Positions 8,642 to 23,092 are shown, counted from the first letter of the stretch. The stretch: 64,000 nucleotides of DNA from Burkholderiales bacterium GJ-E10 (GCA_000828975.1 AP014683.1:2995700-3059699); one strand, 5' to 3'. Notes: generated from the sequence alone by a model not told the origin. Translations and numbers: made by a program.

Positions 8642-9499
8642 ATGAACAAAATCGTTCCGGACGGCGGCCGGCGCGGCTCGCGGTCCACGCTGGATTTGCG
8701 TTTTCGGCGAAGCGGTCCTCTGACGGTCCTGCAGCACCGGCATGCCGGCGACCTCAGGACCCTGGCAAGCCACTATCCCGAAGAGGCCGGGGTCTGCCAT
8801 CAGGTCATCGTCCACCCGCCGGGCGGATATGTCGGCGGCGACAGCCTGACGCTTCGGGTCGATGTCGCGGACGCGGCGCACGCGTTGGTCACCACGCCCG
8901 GCGCCAGCCGCATCTATCGCAGCCTGGGTGACGTGACGGCGCAAACGGTGGACGCAAGCATCGCGTCCGGCGGCCGCCTCGAGTGGCTGCCGCTGGAGAC
9001 CATCGCCTATTGCGGGTGCCTTGCAGAAAGCCGGGTCCGCTTCCGGCTCGCTCCGGGAGCGGAACTCATCGCGTGGGACATGCTGGCGTTGGGCTTGCCG
9101 GCAGCGCGCAGACCGTTCCTGGCCGGCCGCTACACCCAACATCTCGAGGTTCCGGGAATCTGGCTCGACCGTGGCAGCATCGATGCCGACGACGATGTGT
9201 TGCTGCGAGGCCCCGGTGGTCTTGCGGGCCGTACGGCACTCGCGACCTTGTTCTTCGCGAGCGGCAGCCCGCTTGCGTCGCATCAACGGGACGTCCTCCT
9301 GGAGGCGGCGCGGATTCGATTCGGAGATCATCCGGGCGTCGCCGCCGCAGCAACGAGCACGCACGCGCAAGTCGTCGTGGTGCGTGCGCTCGGGAACCGC
9401 ATCGAGCCGGCCTGTGCGTTGCTGCGTTCGGTGTGGGCCGCATGGCGGGAGGCGGCGTGGTCGTTGTCAGCCTGCCCGCCCCGCGTGTGGGAAACCTGA
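8642..9499 (+). CDS. ureD: Urease accessory protein UreD
   Basis: 285 residues. UreD binds apo-urease and forms the tunnel through which nickel passes from UreG/UreF to the active site. Recognisable segments are [20 protein letters not shown], the signature [25 protein letters not shown] and LEWLPLETI. The ATG at 8642 puts the conserved core at residue 15, as usual. No strong ribosome site is seen, and earlier in-frame starts would lie upstream of the predicted transcript start. ureD is usually the first gene of the ureD-ureABC operon; here it is divergent from it. Confidence 0.93.
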   Translation: MNKIVPDGGRRGSRSTLDLRFRRSGPLTVLQHRHAGDLRTLASHYPEEAGVCHQVIVHPPGGYVGGDSLTLRVDVADAAHALVTTPGASRIYRSLGDVTAQTVDASIASGGRLEWLPLETIAYCGCLAESRVRFRLAPGAELIAWDMLALGLPAARRPFLAGRYTQHLEVPGIWLDRGSIDADDDVLLRGPGGLAGRTALATLFFASGSPLASHQRDVLLEAARIRFGDHPGVAAAATSTHAQVVVVRALGNRIEPACALLRSVWAAWREAAWSLSACPPRVWET

Positions 9500-9512
9500 A
9501 CCTTCGGCCCGT

Positions 9513-10067
9513 TCAGGTCGCCGCAACGGCGGCGCCGAACAGGTACTGTCGCAGTTGCTCGGTGTCGGCATAGCTGCGACGGGCGATGCCGTGGACATGG
9601 AGCACGAGATTGCGCAGCAGACGCTGCATCAGCACGGGAGGCAGCGCCCGCACGCCTTCGAGGCGCGACCGTTGCAGGAGCAGCAAGGTGCTCTTGCGGC
9701 GCACCGTCAGACGGGTGCGGATCCGCAGCGTGCCGCCGCCCGAGAAACTGGCTGCGCGGCCCACGTCTCCGCACGCCTGCAGGTGCAGGAAAAACGATTC
9801 CCCCTCGATGGTCGCATCGATTTCGACGTCCCCATCGAGCAGGATCACCAGTCCGTCGTGCGATGCATCGTCGAGGCATTCGTCGGAATGCACACCGGGC
9901 ACGAGGGTTCGCAATGCCCCAAGTCCGGCCAGGTCGTCGACCTGGGGTCGGCTCCATCCGTGCACCAGGCCGCTATGGTCGAGGGCCTCGACCACGCGCT
10001 GGTGTGAAATGTCGGAACGGGAAGGCCGTCCGTCCATCGCCGCCCACAGGCTTGCTCGTGCGTTCAT
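9513..10067 (-). CDS. Cyclic-nucleotide-binding-domain-like protein without HTH
   Basis: 184 residues from the ATG at 10067, which has a GGAGAG ribosome site; an ATG at 10085 is possible. The middle of the protein resembles the beta-roll effector domain of Crp/Fnr proteins: LVILLDGDVEIDATIEG, FLHLQACGDVGRAASFSGGG, and RRKSTLLLLQRSRLEGV before a long helix. The C-terminus ends soon after that helix, with no DNA-binding domain. It may be a stand-alone sensor module. It converges on ureD with a 13-base gap; no functional partner is obvious. Confidence 0.6.
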   Translation of the reverse strand: MNARASLWAAMDGRPSRSDISHQRVVEALDHSGLVHGWSRPQVDDLAGLGALRTLVPGVHSDECLDDASHDGLVILLDGDVEIDATIEGESFFLHLQACGDVGRAASFSGGGTLRIRTRLTVRRKSTLLLLQRSRLEGVRALPPVLMQRLLRNLVLHVHGIARRSYADTEQLRQYLFGAAVAAT

Positions 10068-10170
10068 GATGCACTCTCCGATCATTCCTCGAACCTTGTT
10101 TTACCCATCTCCGCACCGCGGCGATGCAGGCGCGCCGCACCATCGCGCCGCGCGCACCGTCGTGGCCCGC

Positions 10171-10386
10171 TTACTGCCCCAGCGCGGCGATCGTCGCCAG
10201 CGCATCTCCGGCGTTGCGGCAACCGTGAATGGCGTCGGGATCGCGTTGCCGGCCGCACCAGGCCATCTGGTCCAGCAGCGCCTGCTCGTCGTGGACCATC
10301 TCTTCGACAGAGGCGTTCTTGTGATTCTTGCCGCCGACGGCGAGAACGCTGCTGAGCGCGAGTACCGCGAAAAATCCTCGATTCAT
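10171..10386 (-). CDS. Small exported EexN-like protein with altered lipobox
   Basis: 71 residues, with an AGGAGGA ribosome site before the ATG. A hydrophobic signal (residues 1-17) is followed by EEMVHDEQALLDQMAWCGRQ and a C-R-N-A segment. The layout (helix, then two conserved Cys about 15 residues apart) resembles EexN-family entry-exclusion lipoproteins. It is clearly related to the start of the lipoprotein at 27071. Where that protein has the lipobox LLAACGG, this one has VLAVGGK, so the lipidated cysteine is missing and the protein may be periplasmic or anchored by its signal. No conjugation genes are nearby, so the EexN name implies no known role here. Confidence 0.65.
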   Translation of the reverse strand: MNRGFFAVLALSSVLAVGGKNHKNASVEEMVHDEQALLDQMAWCGRQRDPDAIHGCRNAGDALATIAALGQ

Positions 10387-10557
10387 GTTGTCCTCCTGAC
10401 ACGGAAGTCGACGTACCGATCTTTTTCAAGCAACTCCCGTGCCAGACCGGGGCGGTGGCTTGCCGGCAGGTGCGCGGTATCCTGCATCGTGCGAGCGTGC
10501 GCCGTCCGGCGGTCCACGCGAACGGCGCAACCCTCGATCCGAAAGGCACGCAACGGC

Positions 10558-11412
10558 ATGACGAAAGGCGAACAGGTCGGTCCGCAGGATTGGCAGGGTG
10601 AGCGCGGCCTGCGCTGGCTGCGCGACATGGCGGGTTTCGAGGCGATGTTGCAGCCCCTCGGCGAAGCCCTGATGGCGCGCGCGGCGCTGGCGTCCGGCGA
10701 GCGCGTCGTCGACATCGGTTGCGGCGGCGGCTGGACCAGCCGCGCCGCTGCGGCGCAGGTGGGCGGCCGGGGATCGGTCTGCGGCGTCGACATCTCGGCG
10801 CTGTTGTTGCGCGAAGCTGCACGGCGGGCCACGGGCATTCCGAACCTCACCTTCGTCCGTGCCGACGCTTCGGTGGATGCGGTTCCGGGCGCGCCGTTCG
10901 ATCGGATGATTTCGCGGCTCGGTGTGATGTTCTTCGTCGACCCGGCGGCGGCATTCGCCCGTCTACGCCGATTGCTGGTGCCGGGAGGACGGCTGGACTG
11001 GGCGGTATGGGGGCCGAAGGAGGACAACCCGTGGATGTTCGGCGCGCGGGCGGTCACGGCCCGGCATCTCGAGCTGTCGCCTCCGGACCCCGGCGCGCCG
11101 GGGCCGTTCACGCTGACGGATCGGGACCGGCTCGCGGGCTTGTTGGCCGGTGCCGGATTCGTCGACATCGAGATCGTCGAGCATCGCCACCATGTCGCGG
11201 TCGGGGGCGCCGCCGATCCAGTTGCCGCGGCGGACTTCGCGGCCGGCGCCTTCTTTTTCTCGGACGCGATCGAAGCCGCCGATGCGGCGACGCGCGCCGC
11301 CATCCACGAGGATCTGGTCGCGTTCTATCGTGACTTCATGACCGCCGACGGCCTGGCGGTGCCGGCCCGGGCTTGGCTCGTTCGCGCAGTGGCGCGTTCC
11401 GGGATTTCCTGA
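10558..11412 (+). CDS. Class I SAM-dependent methyltransferase
   Basis: 284 residues from the ATG at 10558. The SAM-binding motif I is VVDIGCGGG near residue 52, followed by CGVDIS (motif II acid), a RADAS segment and the LRRLLVPGGRLDWAVWG stretch typical of UbiE/Methyltransf_11 proteins. The C-terminal half is an Ala-rich helical cap. The substrate cannot be told. It stands alone between a divergent small gene and the Anbu gene. Confidence 0.85.
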   Translation: MTKGEQVGPQDWQGERGLRWLRDMAGFEAMLQPLGEALMARAALASGERVVDIGCGGGWTSRAAAAQVGGRGSVCGVDISALLLREAARRATGIPNLTFVRADASVDAVPGAPFDRMISRLGVMFFVDPAAAFARLRRLLVPGGRLDWAVWGPKEDNPWMFGARAVTARHLELSPPDPGAPGPFTLTDRDRLAGLLAGAGFVDIEIVEHRHHVAVGGAADPVAAADFAAGAFFFSDAIEAADAATRAAIHEDLVAFYRDFMTADGLAVPARAWLVRAVARSGIS

Positions 11413-11547
11413 CCGCCGGCCCGGTTGCGTTTGGGAACGGCTGTGCGCTCGGCGGACTGCGGACTATGTTTTCCGGAGCGAAGGAAGTACGATATCTTCG
11501 CTTGAAGCCCGACGGACTTCGTTTTCCGCCGGGGGCATTTGCACTGG

Positions 11548-11589
11548 AGCAATGAAGTCGGTTGCGGTGCGAACGGAAAGCAATGAAGT
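11548..11589 (+). repeat. 11-bp direct repeat AGCAATGAAGT before anbu
   Basis: Two exact copies at 11548-11558 and 11579-11589 are spaced 31 bases start to start (about three helical turns). They lie in the leader just ahead of the proteasome-like peptidase. They may be a regulator site or translation-related; one copy ends only 9 bases before the start codon. Confidence 0.35.
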
Positions 11590-11598
11590 GAAGCACCG

Positions 11599-12381
11599 AT
11601 GACCTATTGCCTTGCAATCAAGACAGACCAGGGATTGATTTTCGCGTCCGACTCGTTGACGAACGCGGGGATCGATCACGTCAGCACCTATTCCAAGATG
11701 CACACGTTTGTCGAGCCTGGCAATCGGATGTTCGTATTGCTGGCGTCGGGAAACCTGGCCACGACACAGAGCGTCGTCAAGCGTATGCGGGATGATTGCC
11801 AGGCCGGCAAGCAACCCTGTCTGTCGACCGTGCAGACGATGGAAGAGGCCGCAGAATATGTCGGCACCATTTCCGCCGAGGCGCAGCGCAACCAGGCGAG
11901 CCGCGACACCGCCAACACCAATTTCGAGGCGACCTTCATCCTCGGCGGCCAGATCGCCGCGCAGAACCCCGAGATCTACATGATCTACGCGCAGGGCAAC
12001 CATATCCACGAATCGAGCGCACACCCGTTTCTGCAGATCGGCGAGGTCAAGTACGGCAAGCCCATCCTCGACCGGGTGATTCGGCACGACACCCCGCTGG
12101 AACAGGCTGCGCGCTGCGCGCTGGTATCGATCAATTCGACGATCCGCTCCAACCTGACCGTCGGCCCTCCCGTCGAGCTGGTGATCTATTCGAACCATAC
12201 GCTCGATGGCGGACGCCGTCTCATGTTCAAGGAAGACGATCCCTACTATCGTGCGCTGGGCGATGCCTGGAGCGAAGGCCTGCGGCAGGCACTGAACAAT
12301 CTGCCGGCCTTCGAATGGGAAAGCGGCACGCAGCCGCTGCAACTGGTTGCGGACAGCAGCAGCGGACAGATGCGGGGGTAG
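11599..12381 (+). CDS. anbu: Proteasome-type peptidase Anbu
   Basis: 260 residues. After removal of Met1 the chain starts with Thr, the N-terminal nucleophile of proteasome-like hydrolases (TYCLAIKTDQGLIFASDS). Asp17 and a Lys near position 32 complete the expected catalytic set. The length and the gene context (transglutaminase/DUF2126, alpha-E and ATP-grasp genes nearby) identify Anbu, a ring-forming bacterial relative of HslV and proteasome beta subunits. Its biological substrates are not established. Comparative work on the family links it to predicted amide-ligase peptide synthesis systems. It begins the rightward part of the cluster, 54 bases before the next gene. Confidence 0.92.
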   Translation: MTYCLAIKTDQGLIFASDSLTNAGIDHVSTYSKMHTFVEPGNRMFVLLASGNLATTQSVVKRMRDDCQAGKQPCLSTVQTMEEAAEYVGTISAEAQRNQASRDTANTNFEATFILGGQIAAQNPEIYMIYAQGNHIHESSAHPFLQIGEVKYGKPILDRVIRHDTPLEQAARCALVSINSTIRSNLTVGPPVELVIYSNHTLDGGRRLMFKEDDPYYRALGDAWSEGLRQALNNLPAFEWESGTQPLQLVADSSSGQMRG

Positions 12382-12435
12382 ATCTCTGGCCTGACCTTTG
12401 CTTGTAGCAAGCAGAAGTCCATTGGGTCTGCCGCC

Positions 12436-15400
12436 ATGAGTATCCGCGTCGCAATTCGCCACACGACCACCTACACGTTCGACCGCCACGTGTTGCTGGG
12501 CCCGCATGTGGTACGGCTCAAGCCGGCCGCGCACAGCCGCACGCCCATCGTTTCGTACAGCCTCCAGGTCGCGCCGGAGAAGCATTTCATCAACTGGCAG
12601 CAGGACCCCTTCGGGAATTTCCTCGCCCGGCTGGTGTTCCCGGAAAAGGCCCGGCAGCTGTCGATCGATGTGGAGGTGATCGCCGACCTGACGGTGATCA
12701 ACCCCTTTGATTTCTTTTTGGAGGAATACGCGGAACGCTGGCCCTTCGAGTATCCCGAACCGATCCGAAAGGATCTGGCCCCGTACCTCGAAGCCGAACC
12801 GGCCTCCCCGCTGCTGCAGCGCTACCTGGACGGAATTCGTCGCGACCCGACGCCCACGGTCGATTTCCTGGTGGGTCTGAACCAGGATCTGCAGGCGCGC
12901 GTCGGCTATACGATCCGCCTCGAGGCGGGCGTACAGACCTGCGAGGAAACCCTCGACAAGCGCACGGGTTCGTGCCGCGATACAGGCTGGCTGCTGGTCC
13001 AGATTCTCCGGCACCTGGGCCTGGCGGCGCGTTTTGTGTCGGGCTACCTGGTGCAGCTGACACCGGACGAGAAATCGCTCGATGGCCCATCCGGCACGGA
13101 TCGCGATTTCACCGATCTGCACGCCTGGGCCGAGGTATACATTCCCGGCGCGGGCTGGGTCGGGCTTGATCCCACTTCCGGCCTGTTCGCCGGCGAAGGC
13201 CATATCCCGCTGGCCTGCACCCCCGCGCCATCGTCGGCCGCCCCCATCGAAGGCCATACCGAGCCGTGCCGGGTGGAGTTCACCTTTCGCAACACGGTCT
13301 CGCGCTTCAAGGAGGATCCCCGCGTCACCAAGCCGTATACCGAAGAGCAGTGGGTGCACATGCTCGCGCTCGGCCGGCTGGTGGACGAGCGCCTGGCGCA
13401 GGGCGACGTCCGGCTGACCATGGGCGGCGAACCGACATTCGTCTCCATCGACAGCGTCGATGCACCGGAATGGAACACCGCCGCACTCGGATCGCACAAG
13501 CGCGAGCGGGCCGAGGTTCTGGCGCGGCGCCTTGGAGAGCGTTTCGGGCAGGGCGTTCTCCTGCACACGGCACAGGGAAAGTGGTATCCGGGCGAGCCCC
13601 TGCCGCGCTGGGCGCTGGGCCTGTATTGGCGCAAGGATGGCCTGCCGATCTGGCGCAATCCGAAGTGGCTCGCGCGGGCGCATGGCGACCATGGCCATGG
13701 CATCGGCGAGGCGAAGCGGTTCGCGGATGCGCTGTGCCGCAGTCTGGGACTGGCAACCCGCTACGTCATGCCGGCCTACGAAGACGCGCTGTTCTACCTG
13801 CAAAGCGAGGCCTGCCTGCCGGTCGATCTGGACCCGGCGAAAGCCGACCTCAAGGATCCCGCCGTGCGCCGTGCGCTTGCCGACAAGCTTTCGCGCGGGC
13901 TGGATACGCCTACGGGCTACGTGCTCCCGCTAGGTTGGAACTGGTCGGTCGGTTGCTGGTATTCGGCGCCCTGGAATTTCCGCCGCGGACGCCTGTACCT
14001 GGCGGCCGGCGATTCGCCGCTGGGGCTGCGGCTTCCGCTCGATTCCCTGCCATGGGTGGACGAGGACAAGCGCGAATGGGTCGGCCCGCCCGACCCGTTC
14101 GACCTCCAGCCGCCGCTGGGCGATTACCATCGCGCAGCAGCAGCGCGCTATTCGGCCTTGGCCGATGCCCAATCGCGTTCGGAAACGGATGAACCGGCGT
14201 ACGTTCCCGTTGCCGTGCCGCACACCGCGGTCTGCGTGGAACCGCGCAACGGGTGCCTGCATGTGTTCATGCCGCCGCTGCAGCGGCTCGAACACGGGCT
14301 GGAATTGATCGCGGCGATCGAGCACACCGCGGCGACACTGGACATGCCGGTCGCCGTCGAGGGCTACGGGCTTCTCAACGACGGGCGCCTGGAAAAGCTG
14401 CTGGTGACGCCGGATCCGGGCGTGATCGAAGTCAACATCCACCCGTCCCGGACCTGGGAGGAACTCGTCGAACGCACCACCATCCTTTATGAGGAGGCGC
14501 GCCAGTCGAGGTTGTCCCCGGAAAAGTTCATGCTCGACGGCCGGCATACCGGCACCGGCGGCGGAAACCACGTGACGCTCGGCGGCGGCACGCCGGCGGA
14601 CAGCCCCTTCCTGCGGCGCCCCGATCTGCTGCGCAGTCTGATCACCTATTGGCAGCACCACCCCAGCCTGTCCTATTTTTTTTCGGGCCTCTTCCTCGGC
14701 CCGACCAGCCAGGCGCCGCGCGTCGACGAAGGCAGGCCCGAGGCACTCTATGAACTGCAGATCGCCTTTCAGCGCATGCCGCGCGGCGTCGTGCCTCAAC
14801 CGTGGCTGATCGATCGATTGCTGCGCCACCTTCTGACGGACCTGACGGGCAACACGCACCGTGCGGAGTTCTGCATCGACAAGCTCTACTCCCCGGATAG
14901 CGCAACGGGCCGCCTGGGACTGCTCGAACTCCGCGCATTCGAAATGCCGCCCCATGCGCGCATGAGCTTGGCCCAGATGCTGTTGCTGCGCGCGCTCGTG
15001 GCGCGCTTCTGGGAAACGCCTTACGAAAAGCCGCTGGTGCGCTGGGGCACACAGCTGCACGATCAGTGGATGCTCCCGCATCATTTGTGGACCGACCTCA
15101 AGGAGGTCGTCGCGGAACTGAACGACAGCGGCTTTCCGTTCCAGCAGGAGTGGTTCGAGCCGTTCCTGGAGTTTCGCTTTCCCCACTATGGCACCCGCCA
15201 GCTTGGGCAAATCTCAATCGAGTTGCGCGCCGCCATCGAGCCGTGGAACGTGCTCGGCGAGGAAGCCACCAACCTTGGCACCGCACGCTTTGTCGACTCT
15301 TCGGTGGAGCGCCTGCAGGTCAAAATCCGCGGCTTGACGGACAATCGCTACCTGCTGGTCTGCAACGGCCGCCGCATTCCGCTGACCGCCACCGGCGTGG

Positions 15401-15785
15401 CCGGCGAATACGTCGCAGGGGTGCGATACCGGGCCTGGCAACCACCTTCGGCCCTGCACCCGACCATCGGCGTGCACTCGCCGCTGACCTTCGATCTGCT
15501 CGATACGTGGAACGGGCGGTCGATCGGCGGCTGCGTGTATCAGGTCATGCATGCGGGCGGACGCAACTACGAGCATTTCCCGGTCAACGCCAATGAAGCC
15601 GAAGCGCGCCGAACCGCGCGATTTCAAGCCCAGGGTCATACGGCAGGCTCCCTGAGTCCGCCGCCGTGGGTGCCTCCGATGGCACGCTTCCTCCCCGGCG
15701 AGCCACCCAGGCCCATGACGCCCCCGCCCGAAGAGCCGGCGGGCGAATTTCCTTCAACGCTCGACTTGCGAATCCAGCCCAAATC

Positions 15786-15789
<4 letters not shown>
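12436..15789 (+). CDS. Transglutaminase-like protein fused to DUF2126
   Basis: 1117 residues. Residues 1-90 are the bacterial transglutaminase N-domain (RHTTTYTFDRHV). Residues about 160-270 are the transglutaminase/cysteine-protease-like core, with Cys in GSCRDT, His in DLHAWAEVY and Asp in GLDPTSG all present. The remaining 800 residues are DUF2126, opening with TMGGEPTFVSIDS and containing HTGTGGGNHVTLGGG and FCIDKLYSPDS. DUF2126 has been predicted to be an amide-ligase-like domain, which would make the protein a bifunctional peptide-bond maker and breaker. Its last codons overlap the phosphorylase start (ATGA). Confidence 0.9.
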
Positions 15790-18275
<2,486 letters not shown>

Positions 18276-18278
<3 letters not shown>

Positions 18279-18305
18279 GGAGCTGGCCTGCCGTAGCCGG
18301 CCCTA
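18276..18305. terminator. Imperfect hairpin between convergent genes
   Basis: TAGGG at 18276 pairs with CCCTA at 18301, with a further GGC/GCC pairing inside around a small loop. It lies exactly between the convergent ends of the phosphorylase and alpha-E genes and may act as a weak two-way terminator. There is no T tract, so support is limited. Confidence 0.3.
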
Positions 18306-19276
18306 TTCCTGCACGGCGGTGGCGGTCTGCGTCGGCGCCGGCGGAATCGAATGGAGATGGAAATACCGTCTTGACAGGGCGTCGTGGATCGCGCCGAGAT
18401 CGGCTTCCACCCGGTCCAGCCGCTCGTGCAGGGTGCCGAGATCGAGCGCGCCGAACGACGTGCGCAGCAGGCGGCGGCGGGCATGCTGGGCCGCGGCCAG
18501 CGGTCCAGCGTGATTGGGCAGCCCCTTCAGGCAAATGATGATTTCATTGAGGCAGTGATGCACGGTGCGGGGAAATCCGGGGTCCTTCATGACGAAGTCC
18601 AGCACCTGGCGGCCCCGGACATGGACCGACGCGCGGCGGCGATATGCCTGATAGGCGGACAGGGTGTTCAATGTTCCCATCCACAGCCGTTCGACCTCCG
18701 CCTCGGTGTTGGCCTCCTTGGGCAGCAGAACGGCGGAATTCACGTCGACGATGCGGGTGCTCATGTCGGCGCGTTCGATGTTGCGGCCGAGCTTGATGAA
18801 CTGATAGGCGACGTCCAGGCTCATCGATCCCACCAACAGGCCGATGATCGACTGACGTCGCTCGATGATCTCGTTGAGAACCTCGAAGCGCGGCAGCCGC
18901 CCCTGGGTGGTACGCGCCCCGTTGCGCTGCAGGAAGAGATGCAGCGCATTGATGCGTTCCCAGGTTTCGCCGGGCAGCACCTCGCGGAAGGTTCTGGTGT
19001 TCTCGCGGGCATTGCGGATGCACGACACGATGGAGCTGGGGTTGCGTTCATCGAGAATCAGGAAGCGCATGACCGATTCTTCGTCCGCTTTCGCGTAGAG
19101 CTCCTGGAACCGGCTGTCCAGTCCCACCACGCTGACCAGGTTGTCCCAGCGGAACGACGCACCCTTGGGCAGGTCCATCACGACCTGCGTCGTCCCGTTG
19201 ATGAGGCGCGCGGTATTTTCCGCGCGCTCCATGTGGCGGGTCATCCAGTAGAGGTTTTCGGCGACACGGGAAAGCA

Positions 19277-19277
<1 letters not shown>
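18303..19277 (-). CDS. Alpha-E domain protein
   Basis: 324 residues, almost all helical. It opens MLSRVAENLYWMTRHMERAENTARL, the hallmark of the alpha-E (DUF403) family, and repeats that pattern in the second half (GRNIERADMSTRIVDV). Alpha-E proteins accompany circularly permuted ATP-grasp ligases and transglutaminases and are thought to be partners in the predicted peptide-amide system. The start overlaps the stop of the ATP-grasp gene (ATGA). The pair runs opposite to anbu and the transglutaminase gene. Confidence 0.93.
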
Positions 19278-20749
<1,472 letters not shown>

Positions 20750-20896
20750 GCCGTGGATGTAGCAGGATGCATGCCTGATGAAGGGGCACGCGTACCGGAG
20801 CCACACCGATTCCGCGAACGCGCGGTGGCGCGGGGGGGCCGCTCCCACGGGGGGCGTCGTCCCCGTCGGCCGCCCGATCCGGAGCCGGGATGCCAA

Positions 20897-21688
20897 TTAG
20901 CGTTCGACGGGCTCGGGCGTTCCCTTGGCGGGGGATGCGGGCGCGAGCGTCTTGAGCAGGTCGATCGGCACCGGGAACACGATGGTGGATGTCCGGTCCG
21001 TGGCGATCTGCGTCAGGATCTGGAGATAGCGCAACTGCATCGCCTCGGGCTGGCGGGCCAGCATCTGCGCCGCCTGCAGCAGGGTCTCCGCAGCCTGCTT
21101 CTCGCCGTCGGCGTGGATCACCTTCGCGCGCCGTTCGCGTTCGGCCTCCGCCTGCGCGGCGATGGCGCGAATCATCGACTCGTTGATGTCGACGTGCTTG
21201 ATCTCGACGTTGGTCACCTTGATGCCCCACGCGTCGGTCTGGGCATCGAGGATTCGCTGCACGTCCAGGTTCAGCCGCTCGCGCTCGGCGAGCATTTCGT
21301 CGAGTTCGTGCTTGCCGAGGACCGCCCGCAGCGTGGTCTGCGAGAGCTGGCTGGTGGCGACGAGGAAATCCTCCACCTGGATGATCGCCTTCTCCGGATC
21401 GACCACGCGGAAATAGATGACCGCGCTCACCTTGACCGAAACGTTGTCGCGCGAGATCACGTCCTGCGGCGGCACGTCCAGCGTCACCACCCGCAGATCC
21501 ACGCGCACCATCTGCTGGACGCCGGGGACGATGAGCACCAGGCCCGGCCCTTTGACGCGCCAGAACCGGCCCAGCAGGAACACGACGCCGCGCTCATATT
21601 CGCGCAGCACGTGCAGCGACTTGAGGGCGAAGACGGCCGCAACCACAAGGGCCACCGTGCCGAAGCCAAACGGAAAGGCGAAGTCCAT
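20897..21688 (-). CDS. Slipin (SPFH/band 7 membrane protein)
   Basis: 263 residues. An N-terminal membrane segment (residues 8-24) is followed by the band-7 domain: [43 protein letters not shown], and an Ala/Glu-rich coiled coil ([20 protein letters not shown]). Slipins form membrane scaffolds and are commonly paired with NfeD proteases. The NfeD gene lies 15 bases upstream in the same direction, so the two form an operon. Confidence 0.93.
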   Translation of the reverse strand: MDFAFPFGFGTVALVVAAVFALKSLHVLREYERGVVFLLGRFWRVKGPGLVLIVPGVQQMVRVDLRVVTLDVPPQDVISRDNVSVKVSAVIYFRVVDPEKAIIQVEDFLVATSQLSQTTLRAVLGKHELDEMLAERERLNLDVQRILDAQTDAWGIKVTNVEIKHVDINESMIRAIAAQAEAERERRAKVIHADGEKQAAETLLQAAQMLARQPEAMQLRYLQILTQIATDRTSTIVFPVPIDLLKTLAPASPAKGTPEPVER

Positions 21689-21703
21689 GGAACATCCTCC
21701 CTG

Positions 21704-23092
21704 TCAATTCTCGTCGCCGATCGGAACCACCTGCAGGATCAGGTTCTCGACCGCCAGCACGCGTACCCGGGCGCCGGGCTGCAGCGCTTCGCCGCTGCGG
21801 GCGCTGCGCACCTGCCAGGTTTCTCCCGCCACGTGCGCCCAGGCGTCGGGGCCGGAGACTGCCGTCACCGTTCCCTGCGCACCGATCAGCGCTTCGCGTC
21901 CGCTTACCACGGGCCGCCGGCGGGCGCGCAGCGCAAAGCCGCCGACGCCGAAGATCATCAGCGCGGTGACCAGCGTCAGCGCCGCGATGAACCCGCCGGA
22001 AATGCCGAAACCCGGAACTTCCGGCCGGATCAGCATCAGCAGCCCCGCCACCAGCGCGATGAGGCCCCCGAGGCCGACGACGCCGAACGTCGGCAGGAAC
22101 AGCTCCGCCACCATCAACACGCATCCCAGGAGAATCAGCGCGACCCCGGACCACTCCACCGGGAGCATCTGAAACGCGTACAGGGCGAGGAGCAGGCAGA
22201 TCGCGCCCGCGATCCCGGGCAGGGCGACGCCGGGGTGGAGCAGTTCGAGGAACAGGCCGTAGATGCCGGCCATCATCAGGAAGGCGGCGACCGGCGGGTT
22301 GCCCACCACTTCCAGCAGTTCCGTGCGCCAGCCGGGTTTCACCCGGATCACCGGCGCGCCGGCGGTGTGGAGCGTCACCGCACCCGTGGTCAGCCGGATC
22401 ACGCGGCCGTCGAGCGCGCGCGCAAGGTCGTCGACACGGGCGGCAATCAGGTCGATCACATGCGCGTCAAGCGCTTCCTGCGCGGACATGCTGCGCGCTT
22501 CCCGGACCGCGCTCTCGGCGAACGCCGCATTGCGGCCGTGCAACTGGGCCAGGCTGCGCAGATAGGCCGCGGCATCGTTGACCATCTTCCGGCGTTCGGT
22601 GTCGGCGTTGTCCGGCGGCGGCGATTTGCCGGCAGGCGTTCCGCCCGGCAGGCCGCCGATCGCGATCGGCGTCGCAGCGCCGAGGTTCGAGGCCGGCGCC
22701 ATCGCCGCGATCTGGCTCGCATACAGGATGTAGGTTCCTGCGCTCGCGGCCCGCGCGCCGGACGGTGCAACCCAGGTCGCCACCGGGATCGGCGAGTTCA
22801 GGATGGCCTTGATGATGTCGCGCATCGACGAGTCGAGCCCGCCGGGCGTGTCGAGTTCGAACACCAGCAGCTGCGCGTTGCGCCGGCGCGCTTCGTTGAG
22901 CCCGTGCAGGAAGTAATCCGCGGCCGCCGGGCCGATCGCGCCGTCGTACTGCAAGACCAGGATCGGTTGTTGTCGTCCCGGCGGCGCGGGCAGCGGCGTT
23001 GCGTGCCCTGCGGCTTGCGCACCCCAGCACAACAGCACGCAGGCGGCGACGCGCAGGAACGCCACGAGCCGCGCAGACAGTACCCGAGGCAT
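21704..23092 (-). CDS. NfeD-type membrane serine protease (long form)
   Basis: 462 residues from the ATG at 23092. A signal peptide of about 30 residues leads a ClpP/SppA-like protease domain with ELDTPGGLDSSMRDI and the serine region VAPSGARAASAGTYILYAS. Several membrane helices lie between about residues 240 and 380, and a small OB-fold NfeD domain forms the C-terminus (GSEALIGAQGTV-like segment). Long NfeD proteins cleave stomatin/slipin C-termini in the families studied, which fits the adjacent slipin. Confidence 0.92.
   Translation of the reverse strand: MPRVLSARLVAFLRVAACVLLCWGAQAAGHATPLPAPPGRQQPILVLQYDGAIGPAAADYFLHGLNEARRRNAQLLVFELDTPGGLDSSMRDIIKAILNSPIPVATWVAPSGARAASAGTYILYASQIAAMAPASNLGAATPIAIGGLPGGTPAGKSPPPDNADTERRKMVNDAAAYLRSLAQLHGRNAAFAESAVREARSMSAQEALDAHVIDLIAARVDDLARALDGRVIRLTTGAVTLHTAGAPVIRVKPGWRTELLEVVGNPPVAAFLMMAGIYGLFLELLHPGVALPGIAGAICLLLALYAFQMLPVEWSGVALILLGCVLMVAELFLPTFGVVGLGGLIALVAGLLMLIRPEVPGFGISGGFIAALTLVTALMIFGVGGFALRARRRPVVSGREALIGAQGTVTAVSGPDAWAHVAGETWQVRSARSGEALQPGARVRVLAVENLILQVVPIGDEN

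Noticed and set aside
10171-10386. Conjugative element, suggested by the EexN-like protein
   Set aside because: No relaxase, type IV secretion or integration genes anywhere in the window.
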